From positions 1 through 64,000 of the forward strand of contig CAVXQE010000009.1 of NCBI GenBank assembly GCA_963763755.1: DNA of 64,000 nucleotides, in the 5' to 3' direction. The DNA comes from Gaiellasilicea sp963763755 (lineage in GTDB: Bacteria; Actinomycetota; Thermoleophilia; Gaiellales; Gaiellaceae). The notes below the pieces were generated by a model. The model saw only the letters and a list, made by a program, of their open reading frames with translations. It was not told where the DNA came from and searched no databases. Position numbers and translations under genes: made by a program. This document shows positions 1-9,148 of the stretch, piece by piece. Numbering within the stretch: position 1 is the stretch's first letter; every line of letters starts with the position of its first letter.

Positions 1-1
1 T

Positions 2-100
2 GACTGGCGTTCAGCCCACGAGCGCTTCTGGGCGGACCACGAGATCACGGACGATTCGCTCGTCGTGGCCCAGAGGTTCAGGATCGTCGAGCGGCTTTAG
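2..100 (+). CDS. ASCH domain protein, C-terminal fragment
   Basis: Only the last 32 codons are in the window; the gene enters from the left edge and stops at a TAG. The visible peptide contains WRSAHERFW followed by DDSLVVAQRFRIVERL, which is the usual ending of ASCH (ASC-1 homology) proteins: a W-x-x-x-H-x-x-F/Y-W helix, then an acidic turn and a final beta strand with V-V-x-x-x-F-R. ASCH domains have a PUA-like fold and are thought to bind RNA or act on modified nucleosides; no specific role can be given here. The next gene to the right is convergent. The family call rests on a short tail only, so it is moderate. Confidence 0.55.
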   Translation, partial: DWRSAHERFWADHEITDDSLVVAQRFRIVERL

Positions 101-141
101 ACGGCTCCCCGGCGCCCAGCCAGATCGCGGGGAGACCAGGG

Positions 142-1000
142 TCAGCGCACGGCATCGGGGTGAAAGAGGGTGCGCAAGCTGCCTGACGCCGTCAGCCAGC
201 CGCGGAGCCGGTCGCGAGAAGTAGCTGTCGCCGTCGACCACCACAGTCGGGCAGGGAAACTCGAGACCTGCAGCTCGTCCGGCGGCTTCCTCCGCACCAA
301 ATCCGCACGGGCCAAGGACGACCAGCTCGGGATCGAGCCCCCATCACCTCGCCCAGTAACCGACCGCGACGGCGTCGCGGCCACGCCGATGACGTCCCGG
401 CCACCTGCGAGTGCGACCATCTCGGGCACCCAGTGGCCGGCACTGAACGGGGGATCGAGCCACTCGGCGAAGAACACCCGACGAGGCACGCGATCTCGCA
501 CGGCCTCGGCGGTCTCCTCGATCGAGCTGTTCATCCGAGCGGCGATCCGATCTCCCTCGGCCACGGCGTCGAGTCGCTCGGCGAGCCGTTGGACCGACGC
601 GGCAACCTCGTCGAGCGTGCGGGTCGAGCGACAGCACATCCGCCCCCACGGGGCACGCGTCAGCCAATTCCGTACTCGACACCGCGCAGACGGCACACAG
701 ATCCTGGGTCAGGATCAGGTCGGGATCGAGCTCGGCGATCAGTTCGGCATCGACGGCATAGAGTGAGCCACCCTCCACGAGCGACGCACGGACAGCGGCG
801 TCGATCTCGATGCTCGAGAGACTCGACGGGTCGATCCTGGCTGCCGTCACGACCGGTTTCCCGACGACCTCTGGCGGCCACCGACACTCCTCCGAGACTC
901 CGACGAGCGAATGGATCGGCCTCGGCGACAATCTCCGTTGCGCTCGGGCAGCAGCGACGAACACGCCACGCTTCGCCCAAGCTCTCTCGGTGCCCTCGGA
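142..1000 (-). pseudogene. BtuF-like cobalamin/Fe-siderophore ABC binding protein, broken by frameshifts
   Basis: Three minus-strand frames must be joined to follow this protein. From right to left they give CPSATEIVAE (the family's usual LLPSATEIV start), then GVSEECRWPPEVVGKPVV, LDPDLILTQDLCAVCAVS, then EWLDPPFSAGHWVPEMVALAG, and finally VVVDGDSYFSRPAPRL and LFHPDAVR before a TGA. These are hallmarks of the BtuF-like branch of periplasmic binding proteins (TroA fold) that hand vitamin B12 or a related metal chelate to an ABC importer. No permease or ATPase gene lies next to it. At least three frame changes are needed, and the 5' end near 985-1000 cannot be fixed, nor can a signal peptide be seen. 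The protein motifs are well kept in every frame, so sequencing indels are more likely than true decay. Confidence 0.6.
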
Positions 1001-2339
1001 GCTTCCGATCGACGGCTAACTGGCTCGTGTCCGCGCTGGAATAGGTGCAGTTGTCAGCGTCAGCACCGTCTCCACCGGCGGCCCACCAAACCAGCACGCC
1101 GTTCGACGGTGCGCGGGAAGCTGGCTTCGGGGAGAGCAGGGAACGGCTCGCAGGACACGCGGCATGGGAGAGGCGATCACCGCGACGCCGCGAGCCCCCA
1201 TCGCCTGAGAGTTCGCCGGCGGGCAACGCCATGCCCTTGCTGGTCAAAGTTCTCCGTCGGCCTGCCCGGGCCTGACCAACGTGCCAGGGACGCGGACGTT
1301 CGCCCCTTGAAACCGGTGGCCGTGAAAGGCTGGCGTGGAGCAACGAACCTGCTCTCACCCCCGCACTTGGGAGCGCCCAGCAGCACGGCTCGAGTCACTG
1401 CAGCCGAGCCGTTGCTGCCGCCTCAATCCGCACGCTTGGCCTCTACAATGTGGGAGTGCTCGAGCGGACGAAGATGCGGACGCTCCCGGTGCTCAATGAG
1501 TCGCCGATCTCGTTACCCGCCGCGCAGGCGTGCTGCGGTGTTTGCCGGTCGTGCATGACCACGAACGTTGTCCACGGTCGGCGCCGCCGCAGTTGCTGGT
1601 GCAGCTTCCTGGCTCGCCACGCGAAGCGCCTTCACGCGTCGCTCCTAGCTGCCGAGTTCGAGGTGCTCTGATGCGGACGAGGTGCATCGTGTACTGGAGG
1701 TCGCGCGGCTGGTCCATCTCGCCGAGGGCTGCGTCGAGGATCGACGCCTTCGTGGTCGAGACCGAACATTTCCATTGGCTCGACACCGGCGCATCAGAGT
1801 CCACTGGCGCTGCTTGATGCGGGCGGTGTGTTTTGGGGCTAAAGCTGAAAGGTCATTCTGCCGATACCTAGAGATTGGCCCGCTTGGCTGAGAGGGCAAT
1901 CCAGACATTCGTCGACCCTCCCTGGGCGGTCCTGTCCTCCACCGGCGCCACCCCCGCACCAGGAGCTGAACGGCGAACTCGAGGCGCCGCCTGATCCCGG
2001 TCGCGATCCTGGTCGCCGCGGTTGCGTGCGCCGGCAGCAACGCGGGAGGTTCCGCCATCGTTCCGCTTCGAGCGCCGAGTACAGCCGCTGCTGCTGAGCC
2101 GTGCGGCCTGCGCCTCCCGCCCCCCGTGAGGGGCGAGCTCGCGTTCAGGATCCCCTCCGGAGGCCGTCCTGCCCGTCGCCTGCTCGCCGGGCGGCTGATG
2201 CTCTGCACGCTGTTTCGCAAGGACGGTAGCCGGTTCGCCCGCCTGCACAGCGACTCGCGCGACCGGGTCCTCGGGGTGGCGTTCTACCGGCGGTCCGGAG
2301 CGCTACGGAGTGCGGTCGACACCCGCTATGCCGTGCCTC
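1001..2339. other. No recognisable gene
   Basis: No reading frame here shows family motifs, and frames on both strands are short or have the shadow composition typical of GC-rich DNA. The part at about 1450-1680 (+) begins like an ArsR-type N-terminus (LPVLNESP, then ACC) but no helix-turn-helix follows in any frame. Given the density of frame breaks around it, a destroyed or mis-sequenced gene could be hidden. On the minus strand near 1190-1250 there is a GGCGAACTCTCAGGC stretch resembling part of a glycine riboswitch; see the rejected list. Confidence 0.4.
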
Positions 2340-2935
2340 CGGAGGAGATCGGGGCGAGCGTGAAGTGCGACAGCTCCTCGCAGGCGTCGATCGGCCCGGC
2401 CCACTGGCGAGTTTCGACGCTGGTGGATCGGCGCGACGGCGAAGGGCATCGACCGCGACGTGGTCGTAGAGGCGGTCCGGAAGGCGCAGAGCGAATGGAC
2501 GAACAACATCAACTGGTGCGGCATCAAGGACGAGGCGAGCCCACCCGCGCAGTACGAGGGCAAGACGTCGCAGGCGCTCCGGGTCAAGCACGACGGCAAG
2601 AGCGTCATCGACTGGGGCAGCCTGGAGACACGACCAGGACTGCAACGGGGCGCTCGCCTGTACCGGGACCTGGTACGACGAGCAGGGAAACCCGGTCGAG
2701 TCCGACATCCGCTTCAACACCGCGTTCAAGTGGTCGACGACGGGTGCCTCGGACGCGTACGACATCCAGTCCGTCGCCGCCCACGAGATCGGCCACGTCC
2801 TTCCAGTTCGACCACGTGACGAACCAATCGAAGCGCGACTACACGGAGCTGATGTGGCCGTACGTCGAAATCGGTGACACGACCGGCCGCAAGCTCGGCC
2901 GCGGCGACGGGCTCCAGGACAACAACCACTACTGA
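2340..2935 (+). pseudogene. Matrixin-like zinc metalloprotease, composite over three frames
   Basis: The protein can be read as IDRDVVVEAVRKAQSEW and INWCGIKDEASPP in one frame (about 2430-2620), DQDCNGALACTGTWYDEQ, then AAHEIGHVL in the next (about 2627-2797), and QFDHVTNQSKRDYTELMWPY to the stop in the third. The combined H-E-I-G-H-V-L-x-F-D-H reproduces the HExxHxxxxxH zinc site of metzincins of the matrixin/M10-like kind, followed by a methionine-turn-like MWPY. The glutamate of HExxH should be the catalytic base. The cysteines in the middle part suggest a secreted, disulfide-bonded enzyme, but the signal peptide is not recoverable and the start is a guess. At least two single-base errors or mutations separate the frames. 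The gene stands alone on the plus strand. Confidence 0.6.
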
Positions 2936-3111
2936 AGTCGAACGGCCGGGCGGGCTGCCTCAGGTCGTCACAAGACTCGTTCGCCCAGCACGCCGTGCCT
3001 GCAACCCAGGTACTCACCCGACCAGGCTTCAAGGCTTGCCGCCGCCCCGCCTGCTGGGTCGACGAGTGTCGAGACTAGGATGAGCAGTGGCGGGCAGTCA
3101 GGAGGATCGGC

Positions 3112-3920
3112 ATGAGCACCCATCCCCATACCAACCTCTTCACGCAGGTCGACCGCACCAGGGACCCTGACTTCTTCATTCGGTTCATGGATGAGGCGCA
3201 GAAGCCTCCAGCGATCCAGGCGAGCAAGCGGCTCATGCTGGAACGGATCGCTCTGGCGCCGGGAGCGGCAGTCCTCGACGTTGGCTGCGGTCCCGGCACC
3301 GATGTGTTCGACATGGTGGAACTCGTCGGTCCGACCGGCCGTCTTGTTGGGCTTGACGCGAGTGAGGTCATGCTCGCTGAGGCCCGACGACGCGCCAAGG
3401 AATTCCACGTCCCCATCACCTTTGAGGTCGGCGAGGTGCAGGCGCTTCCCTTCCCGGACGACACGTTCGACGTGTGCCGCGCCGAACGACTACTCGAGCA
3501 CCTCCCCGATGCCGAGCGGGCGCTCGCGGAGATGGTGCGGGTACCCGCCCAGGTGGACGGATCGTCGTCTTCGATTTCGACTGGGACACCCTGATAATCG
3601 ACCACCCGGACAAGGAAACCACGCGAACCTTTGTCCTGTCCTACTCGGACTCGATACGGAACGGGTGGATCGGTCGGCAGCTCCCGCGCCTTTTCAAGGA
3701 GCAGCACTTGGAGGGGCTTTCCGTCGATCCTGTGCAGGTCTTTGTCCACTACGCGTTGGCCGAGCTGTTCTTCGGCAGTCACCTCGCTTTGCTCCAGACA
3801 AACGGAACGCTCGATGCCGGTAGGGCTCGGCAGTGGTGGGAGTACCTGCAACACGCAGACGAGCACGGGACGCTGCTGATCAGCTTCACGGCCTTCATCG
3901 TTGTCGGCGCCAAGAGCTGA
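3112..3920 (+). CDS. SAM-dependent methyltransferase (class I), one frameshift
   Basis: The N-terminal part, starting at ATG 3112, carries the class I SAM-binding motif VLDVGCGPGTDVFD, the acidic end of strand two (GLDASEVML) and the motif II region ALPFPDDTFDVCRAERLLEH. The frame then breaks near 3545, where one missing base would restore MVRVTRPGGRIVVFDFDWDT; the remainder (about 3555-3920) is in another frame and ends in SFTAFIVVGAKS. Joined, the product is about 269 residues, normal for UbiE/Coq5-like methyltransferases. The last part contains the long helical insert (about residues 165-250) seen in small-molecule methyltransferases. The substrate is unknown. The gene stands alone, and the break looks like a single-base deletion in the sequence. 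Confidence 0.8.
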
Positions 3921-4130
3921 TCCTCCAGGGCGGCCGCCAGATCGGCCGCGGCGGGGCGACAGAGCGGGCAGCGTCCTTGACACCTGGTCATGGGCGACGT
4001 ACAAGAGCCCTCATGGGATGCGCCGGTCGGCGACTTGCGGGCAGCAATTGGTGATCGTCGGGATCTTCTTCGACGGCCACACGCCTGCACCGTCCCTTCC
4101 CACAACGACACGACTCCCCGAGGAGGAAAG

Positions 4131-4563
4131 GTGCTAGCGGTTTACAACACGTTCGGACAGGTGATGTGGACGATGCTCGTCCTCTTCGCCTTGGATCTTG
4201 TTTCTTCTGGCTTCTGTTCGCCGTCTTCGGTGATCTCTTCCGCCGCAGCGACGTCAGCGGCTGGGGGAAGGCAGCGTGGTCGATCTTCGTGATCTTCCTC
4301 CCCTTCCTCGGCTTGCTTCGTGTACCTGATCACCCAGGGGCCGGCAAATGGGGGAGCGGAGACCTGCAGGAGGCGCAGGCCGCGCAGGCGCAGTTGGACG
4401 ACCTACGTCCAGGTACGTGGCCGGCTCGGGCAACTCGGCGGAGCAGATCGCGAAGGCGAAGGACTTGCTCGACAGCGGTGCGATCACGCAGGCCGAGTTC
4501 GACCAGCTGAAGGCCAAAGCACTGGCCTGGCGCCAGGCCCGGGCTCACGCCGTGCCTGGCTGA
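4131..4563 (+). CDS. Small membrane protein with PLDc_N-like helices and SHOCT domain, frameshifted
   Basis: A good ribosome binding site (AGGAGG at 4121-4126) sits four bases before GTG 4131. The product starts VLAVYNTFGQVMWTMLVLFA. After a frame change near 4190 it reads FFWLLFAVFGDLFRRSDVSG and AAWSIFVIFLPFLG, which are two membrane helices of the PLDc_N type. A further frame change leads to the C-terminus AEQIAKAKDLLDSGAITQAE and FDQLKAKAL, a textbook SHOCT (short C-terminal) domain. Such proteins are short (about 130 residues) inner-membrane proteins of unknown function, common in actinobacteria. At least two indels break the gene here. It stops at the TGA at 4561-4563. Confidence 0.7.
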
Positions 4564-4641
4564 ACGGCCCGGGCTACGGCGCTAGGATCGCCGCCGATCA
4601 GCCCTGCAGGCCGACGACGATGCACGGCCGATCGGGCACCG

Positions 4642-5748
4642 TCACGCGCGCCTCGGGGGCGCGATCGTGCCGGCGCCGACGACGGCGTCGCCGTCGTACG
4701 AGCGCCGCCGTCTGCCCCGGGCGCGACGCCGAAGGCCGGCCGGTCGAGGTGCAGCTCGAGCTCGCCCGGCGCGTGCCGCGACGCGTGGCGGCGACGGCCG
4801 GCGAGCGGTAGCGCAGCTTGGCGTCGACGCGCGTGCGCTCGACGTGCAGGCGCGCGTCGTGGAGGCGCAGCCGGTCGCGGCCGAGCCGCGCCCGCGGCGC
4901 CACGACGACGACGTTGCGCCGGCGCGTCGGTGCGCAGCACGTACAGCGGCTCGGCGCCGGACACCCGCACCCCGCGGCGCTGGCCCGGCGTGAAGCCGGC
5001 CGCGCCGTCGTGGCGGCCGAGCTCGCGGCCCGCCTCGTCCACCGACGGCGCCGTCGCCGAACGGCACGCCCGGCGCGCGCAGGAAGCCGCGGTAGTCGCC
5101 GCCGCCGAGGAAGCAGACCTCCTGGCTCTCGGGCGCGTCGGCGGCCGCGAGGCCGAGCGCCCGCGCCCGCGCGCGCGTCTCGTCCTTCGTCGGCGCCGCC
5201 GAGCGGGAAGCCGAGCGCGCGCCAGCGCGGCCGGCGCCGAGCGGCGCGAGCATGTAGCTCTGGTCCTTGCGCGGGTCGGCGCCGCGTGCGACGAGCGGCA
5301 CGCCGTCGCGCTCGACGGTGCGCGCGTAGTGCCCGGTCAGCAGCGCGCTCGCCGCCGAGGCCGTCGGCGGCGTCCAGCAGCGCGTCGAGGCGGAAGTCGC
5401 CGTTGCAGCGGACGCACGGGTTCGGCGTCTCGCCGGCGGCGTAGTCGGCCACGAACGGCTCGACGACCGCCGCGCGGAAGGCCTCGCGCAGGTCGAGCGG
5501 CGAGGTGCGGCGACGCCGAGGGCGTGGCAGGCGTCGCGGGCACGGCGGACCGCCGTCGGCGCGCAGCAGGCGCGCTCGGGGTCGGGCGCCTCGCGGGTCG
5601 ATCCAGAGCCGCAGCGTGACGCCGACGGCGGCGCCGGCCGCGGCGGCCGCTCGGCGAGCACCACGGCGGAGTCGACGCCGCCGCTCATGGCGACCGATCG
5701 CGCGGCCCCGGCGCTGGCGTCCACCGTCGCGCCGCGCGCGACGCGCAT
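4642..5748 (-). CDS. mnmA: tRNA-specific 2-thiouridylase MnmA, composite over frameshifts
   Basis: MnmA adenylates and thiolates U34 of tRNA (Lys, Glu, Gln). The PP-loop AMSGGVDSAVVL is close to the N-terminus. Later come NPCVRCN with the first catalytic cysteine, LTGHYART, the K-D-Q-S-Y-M-L motif, PESQEVCFLGGG with the second catalytic cysteine, and FTPGQRRG; a final beta-barrel ends in VVGAGTIAPPRRA. These pieces lie in at least three minus-strand frames, so six or more indels interrupt the gene. The ATG at 5748 gives a complete PP-loop strand, but the protein may instead be continuous with the upstream IscU-like domain; the indels prevent a decision. It follows the desulfurase that should supply its sulfur. 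Local GC content is extreme. Confidence 0.75.
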   Translation of the reverse strand: MRVARGATVDASAGAARSVAMSGGVDSAVVLAERPPRPAPPSASRCGSGSTREAPDPERACCAPTAVRRARDACHALGVAAPRRSTCARPSARRSSSRSWPTTPPARRRTRASAATATSASTRCWTPPTASAASALLTGHYARTVERDGVPLVARGADPRKDQSYMLAPLGAGRAGARSASRSAAPTKDETRARARALGLAAADAPESQEVCFLGGGDYRGFLRAPGVPFGDGAVGGRGGPRARPPRRRGRLHAGPAPRGAGVRRRAAVRAAHRRAGATSSSWRRGRGSAATGCASTTRACTSSARASTPSCATARRPSPPRVAARAGRARAAPRPAGLRRRARGRRRRSYDGDAVVGAGTIAPPRRA

Positions 5749-6061
5749 CGCCGAGCGCGGCGCGCGAGGGCGTCGACGGCCACCTCGACGTGCGCCGCGC
5801 AGCCGGCGCTCGAGGCCGCCTGCACGACGCGGCGTCCGTGCCGAGCCGCGCCGCGTCGAGCAACGCCGCGCCCTCCGCCCGGCGGCCAGCCAGGCCGCCG
5901 CCGCGGTCGCCGCCGGGCACGCGTCGGCGCCGAAGCGGACGCGCGCGAGGCGCCCGCGCTCCAGCGCGACGGTGATGCGAACGCGGTCGCCGCACGCGGC
6001 CGCCCGCGACGCCCTCGCCGTCGGGACGCTCGACCGCGCCGGCGCGGGCGAGGTCGATCAC
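5685..6061 (-). CDS. IscU/NifU_N-like scaffold domain, fused to or coupled with MnmA
   Basis: The desulfurase TGA overlaps a GTG at 6061 (GTGA), which opens VIDLARAGAVERPDGEGVAG. After a one-base slip the frame reads ACGDRVRITVALERGRLA, RVRFGADACPAATAAA, AEGAALLDAARLGTD and then SSAGCAAHVEVAVDALARA. This parallels IscU: the CGD cysteine, the second cysteine in the F-x-x-x-x-C-x-A-A-x-A segment, and a third cysteine before a final helix. IscU proteins normally hold a nascent Fe-S cluster on these cysteines. Here the domain is directly followed by the MnmA PP-loop, either in the same polypeptide (about 473 residues in total) or with an ATGA overlap at 5685-5692. At least three indels are needed. 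The family call is by motif only. Confidence 0.55.
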
Positions 6062-7194
6062 GACGCGGCGGCGAGCATGCGCGCGGCCTCCGGCAGCACC
6101 TCGCCGAGCGCGGCGACGAACGCGTCGACCTCCTCGGCCGTCGTCTCGGGGCCGAGCGACACCCGCAGGGCGCCGCGCGCGGCGTCGGCGTCGAGGCCCA
6201 TCGCGACGAGGACGTGGCTCGGCTCGCGTCGCCGGACGCGCAGGCCGAGCCGGCGGCGACGGCGATGCCGTGCTCGTCGAGCAGGTGCACGAGCATGTCG
6301 CCGCGCGCGCCGGTGAGCAGCAGCGCGTGCCCGGGCAGCCGCGGCGCGCGCCGCGCCGGCGACGGGCAGGCCGACCGCTGCGATCAGCGGTCGCGGCGCG
6401 CGGCACGCGCGGCCCACTCGGCCGCTGTCGCCCTGGCGCAGCTCGAGCGCCGTCGCGAGGCCGACGGCAGCCGGCGACGTTCTCGGTGCCCGGCCGCAGG
6501 CCCGCGCTCCTGGCCGCCGCCGCGCACGGTCGCCTGCAGGCTGAGCGATGCCGCGGCCGGCGAGCGACGCCGACGCCCTTCGGGCCGCCGAGCTTGTGCG
6601 CGGCGAGCGTGACGGTGACCGTCGCCGGGCAGGCGAGCCGAGCTCGACGCGGACGCCGGAGGGCGCCTGCACGGCGTCGAGGTGCAGCGGCACGCCGCGG
6701 TCGGCGCAGATCGCGGCGACCGTCTCGACCGGCTGCACGACGCCGGTGACGTTGTTGGCCCACATCACGCAGGCCAGCGCGTCGCCCGGGCCGCACGAGC
6801 GTCGGCGAAGGCGTCGAGGTCGAGCGACGCCGTCGCGCGTCGACCGGCGCCCAGCCGACCTCCCAGCCGCGCGCGCCGAGCGCGCGCACGGGCTCGCGCA
6901 CCGGCGGGTGCTCGATGGCGCTCGCCACGACGCGGCCCGGCTGGCCCGAGCGTGCGGCCGAGCACGGCCATGTTGTCGGCCTCCGAGCCGCCGCCGGTGA
7001 AGACGACCTCGTGCGGGGCGACGCCGAGCACGCCGCGCGACGCGCGCGCGCGCGTCGACGAGGCCGGCGCGCGCGGCGCGGCCCGCCCAGTGCGGCTCGG
7101 AGGCGTTGCCGAACCGCTCCGTGAGGAACGGCAGCATCGCCTCGAGCACCGCCGGCGCGAGCGGCGTGGTCGCGGCGTGGTCGAGGTAGATCAC
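6058..7194 (-). CDS. iscS: Cysteine desulfurase, IscS/NifS type, frameshifted
   Basis: This PLP enzyme removes sulfur from L-cysteine as a protein-bound persulfide. The GTG at 7194 starts VIYLDHAATTPLAPAVLEAM, the standard IscS N-terminus. Further motifs in several frames are EVVFTGGGSEADNMAVLG, VMWANNVTGVVQPV, PLHLDAVQAPSG with the cofactor-binding aspartate, AAHKLGGPKGVG with the PLP lysine, and AVAAGSACASGD with the sulfur-accepting cysteine. The end EAARMLAAAS overlaps the next gene by GTGA. The total of about 378 residues is usual. Six or more frame changes interrupt the coding sequence in this very GC-rich stretch. Position directly before the IscU-like/MnmA unit suggests it feeds tRNA thiolation. 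Confidence 0.8.
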   Translation of the reverse strand: MIYLDHAATTPLAPAVLEAMLPFLTERFGNASEPHWAGRAARAGLVDARARVARRARRRPARGRLHRRRLGGRQHGRARPHARASRAASWRAPSSTRRCASPCARSARAAGRSAGRRSTRDGVARPRRLRRRSCGPGDALACVMWANNVTGVVQPVETVAAICADRGVPLHLDAVQAPSGVRVELGSPARRRSPSRSPRTSSAARRASASLAGRGIAQPAGDRARRRPGARACGRAPRTSPAAVGLATALELRQGDSGRVGRACRAPRPLIAAVGLPVAGAARAAAARARAAAHRRARRHARAPARRARHRRRRRLGLRVRRREPSHVLVAMGLDADAARGALRVSLGPETTAEEVDAFVAALGEVLPEAARMLAAAS

Positions 7195-7655
7195 ACCGCC
7201 GCGAGCGTAGCGCTCCACCCTGCCGTGGCACCGCCACCGGTTGAACCTGCTGAGCAGGTGGGCTCCCTGCCCGGACGGGCCCCTTCGCGAAGGGGCGCGG
7301 ACGGGACTCCGGGATCCCAATGGGTAAGACGTTGGCCCAAGCGCGGATGTGCGGGCCTCGTACAGGGTCGAGCGGGTCGCAGTGTAGCGGTCGCTCGCCG
7401 CCGTGCGCTCGACCCATCGGGGGCTATCAGGGACTGCTGTGACGGACGTCCCAGCGGCGCCGCACGACGGCCACCGGCGGCGGGACCGCGGAGGTGCGAT
7501 TGCACCGTCGCCGACCGCGTTCCGCGCGGGTCCCGCGTCACCGTCGGCGGTCCGTGCGAGAGACGTGCGGTTCGCCCGCGAGGCGGCGCCTACTGGCACG
7601 GAGCCACGCTGCTCTGCGCGCTCCCGGTGACACGTCCTCGGGGCACGCTCGCCAC
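7195..7655. other. Divergent intergenic region with two perfect stem-loops
   Basis: This 461-bp gap separates the minus-strand desulfurase from the plus-strand gene at 7656. No frame has protein motifs. Two compact hairpins lie 45-100 bases upstream of the desulfurase start: CCTGCTGAGCAGG around 7247-7259 and GCCCCTTCGCGAAGGGGC around 7279-7296. They could be leader-RNA structures of the desulfurase operon or simple GC-rich palindromes. No known riboswitch consensus was recognised. Confidence 0.4.
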
Positions 7656-8313
7656 ATGACGATCAGCGCTTACAAGAACCGCAAGCTGCCGCCGGAGCGG
7701 CAGCTCTGCCTCGTCTGCCAGCTGAAGACGCGGCTGCCCGTCGTCGAAGTGCACCTGGACTACGACGTCTCGGTGCATCTCTGCACGGTCCATGCCTCCA
7801 GGGCGTTCCAGTCGATGCGACGCGGCCGGGACTTCGCGGTCACCATCGAGCGCGCCTGGCAGGCCGCGAACTGCCTCACGCCGAAGCGGCGCAAGGCACT
7901 CGCGGCGCATCGCGACCGGTTCCGCCGCCGACGCGGCGCGCCGCGACCGCCGGAGCCCGGCAAGCCCGGCTCCTACAGCTGGAAGTTCCTGCGCGACCAG
8001 CTCGAGCGTCGCGCCGCGGCAGGCGAGGCGGCTATGAGCATCATCCGCGACCTCCGCGAACGTCACCAGCACGACGTGGCGGACATGCCCTCCATCAGCA
8101 CGATGCGTCGCTGGTATCGCCAGGCTCGCTGGAAGCAGGGCGGACGCACGGCGCTCCGGCCCGGATTCGAGCGCCGCGACGTCGCACATGCGAGCCGCGC
8201 CCAGCGCGCGCACGTCGACCTGTCCCAGGGACGCGGAGCGTACGAACGAGGCGGCAGCGGCCGACGCGCCGGGCGGGACCTCCAGGGCCGGGGCGGGTGC
8301 GCGGCGCGAATAG
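7656..8313 (+). CDS. Unknown protein with CxxC...CxxH zinc site and helix-turn-helix
   Basis: I do not recognise the family. Starting at ATG 7656, the first 50 residues contain C18-x-x-C21 (LCLVCQL) and C43-x-x-H46 (LCTVHAS), a spacing suited to a small zinc ribbon. Next come a basic region (RKALAAHRDRFRRRRG) and the helix FLRDQLERRAAAGEAAMSII. Near residues 145-161, SISTMRRWYRQARW looks like the recognition part of a helix-turn-helix. The layout suggests a DNA-binding protein. The frame stays open past 8313 into the opposite gene murI, which is implausible, so an indel near 8170-8310 probably hides the true stop; the end given is only the nearest stop in another frame. The region upstream has no clear ribosome binding site. 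Confidence 0.5.
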
Positions 8314-8334
8314 CGAAACGGCGGCGTTCCGCGC

Positions 8335-9148
8335 TCAGGCGGGCGCGGCGACCGGCACGACCTCGACGGCCCGCACCGGATGCTGCAGGAAGCGCGTTGC
8401 CAGGCTCGCGAACTCGTGCGGATCGCCGGTGGAGAGGAACGCGTAGTCGCCGCGGCGGGACGCCTCGTTGCCCCAGCCCTTGCGGCGCAGCGTCTCCGCG
8501 ACCTCGCGGGCGAGCTCGTCCGCAGCGGCGACGAGCTCGACGTCCGGGCCGAGCTCTCGCTGGAGCATCTTGGCCACCAGCGGGTAGTGCGTGCAGCCGA
8601 GGATCACGGTGTCGACGCCCGCCTCGCGCAGCGGCTCACAGGCGCGCTGCACCAGCGTGAGGGTGTGCTCCGAGACCGGCTGCTCGCCCTGGATGGCCTC
8701 GGCGAGCCCGGGACAGGGGACGGACACGAGCTCGATGCCGGCGTCGAGGTCGTGGATCGCCTCGTCGTAGCGCCCGCTCGCGACCGTGCGCCTCCGTCGC
8801 GAGCAGCCCGACACGGCGGTTGCGCGTCGCCTGCCAGGCGGCGTGGGCCTCCGGCGTCACCACGCCCAGCACCGGGAGGCGGGCCTCGCGCTGCAGCGCC
8901 GGTAGCGCCGCCGCGGTAGCCGAGTTGCAGGCCACGACGACGAGCTTCACGCCGCGCGCCTCGAGCAGGCCGTAGAGCTCGCGGGCGTAGCCGAGGAGCT
9001 CGTCACGCGAGCGCGGCCCGTAGGGGAAGCGTCCGGTGTCGCCGAGGTAGATGAAGTCCTCGTGCGGCAGGCGCACGAGGCAGGCGTCGAGGACGGTCAG
9101 CCCTCCCACCCCGGAGTCGAACATGCCGATCGGCGCGGAGCCGGTCAC
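8335..9148 (-). CDS. murI: Glutamate racemase, one frameshift
   Basis: MurI makes D-glutamate for peptidoglycan. The GTG at 9148 begins VTGSAPIGMFDSGVGGLTVL, the conserved N-terminus. IYLGDTGRFPYGPRS and VVVACNSATAAAL (first catalytic cysteine) follow, then VGLLATEA, where the frame changes near 8800. The second part has TVASGRYDEAI, VPCPGLAEAI, and VILGCTHYPLVAKM with the second catalytic cysteine. About 270 residues match the family. The start overlaps the stop of the gene at 9145-9465 by GTGA, so the two form an operon. As an essential gene, murI is good evidence that the frame breaks here are sequence errors. Confidence 0.9.

Noticed and set aside
1190..1250. Glycine riboswitch-like stretch GGCGAACTCTCAGGC on the minus strand
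   Set aside because: Only the 3' part of an aptamer matches; the GCCGAAGG core is not clean, no second aptamer is found, and no gcvT or glycine transporter follows. A covariance search would decide.
4598..7417. A single minus-strand protein of about 939 residues
   Set aside because: It is one open frame crossing the broken iscS, IscU-like and mnmA genes. Only pieces of each family appear in it, separated by Arg/Ala-rich out-of-frame translation.
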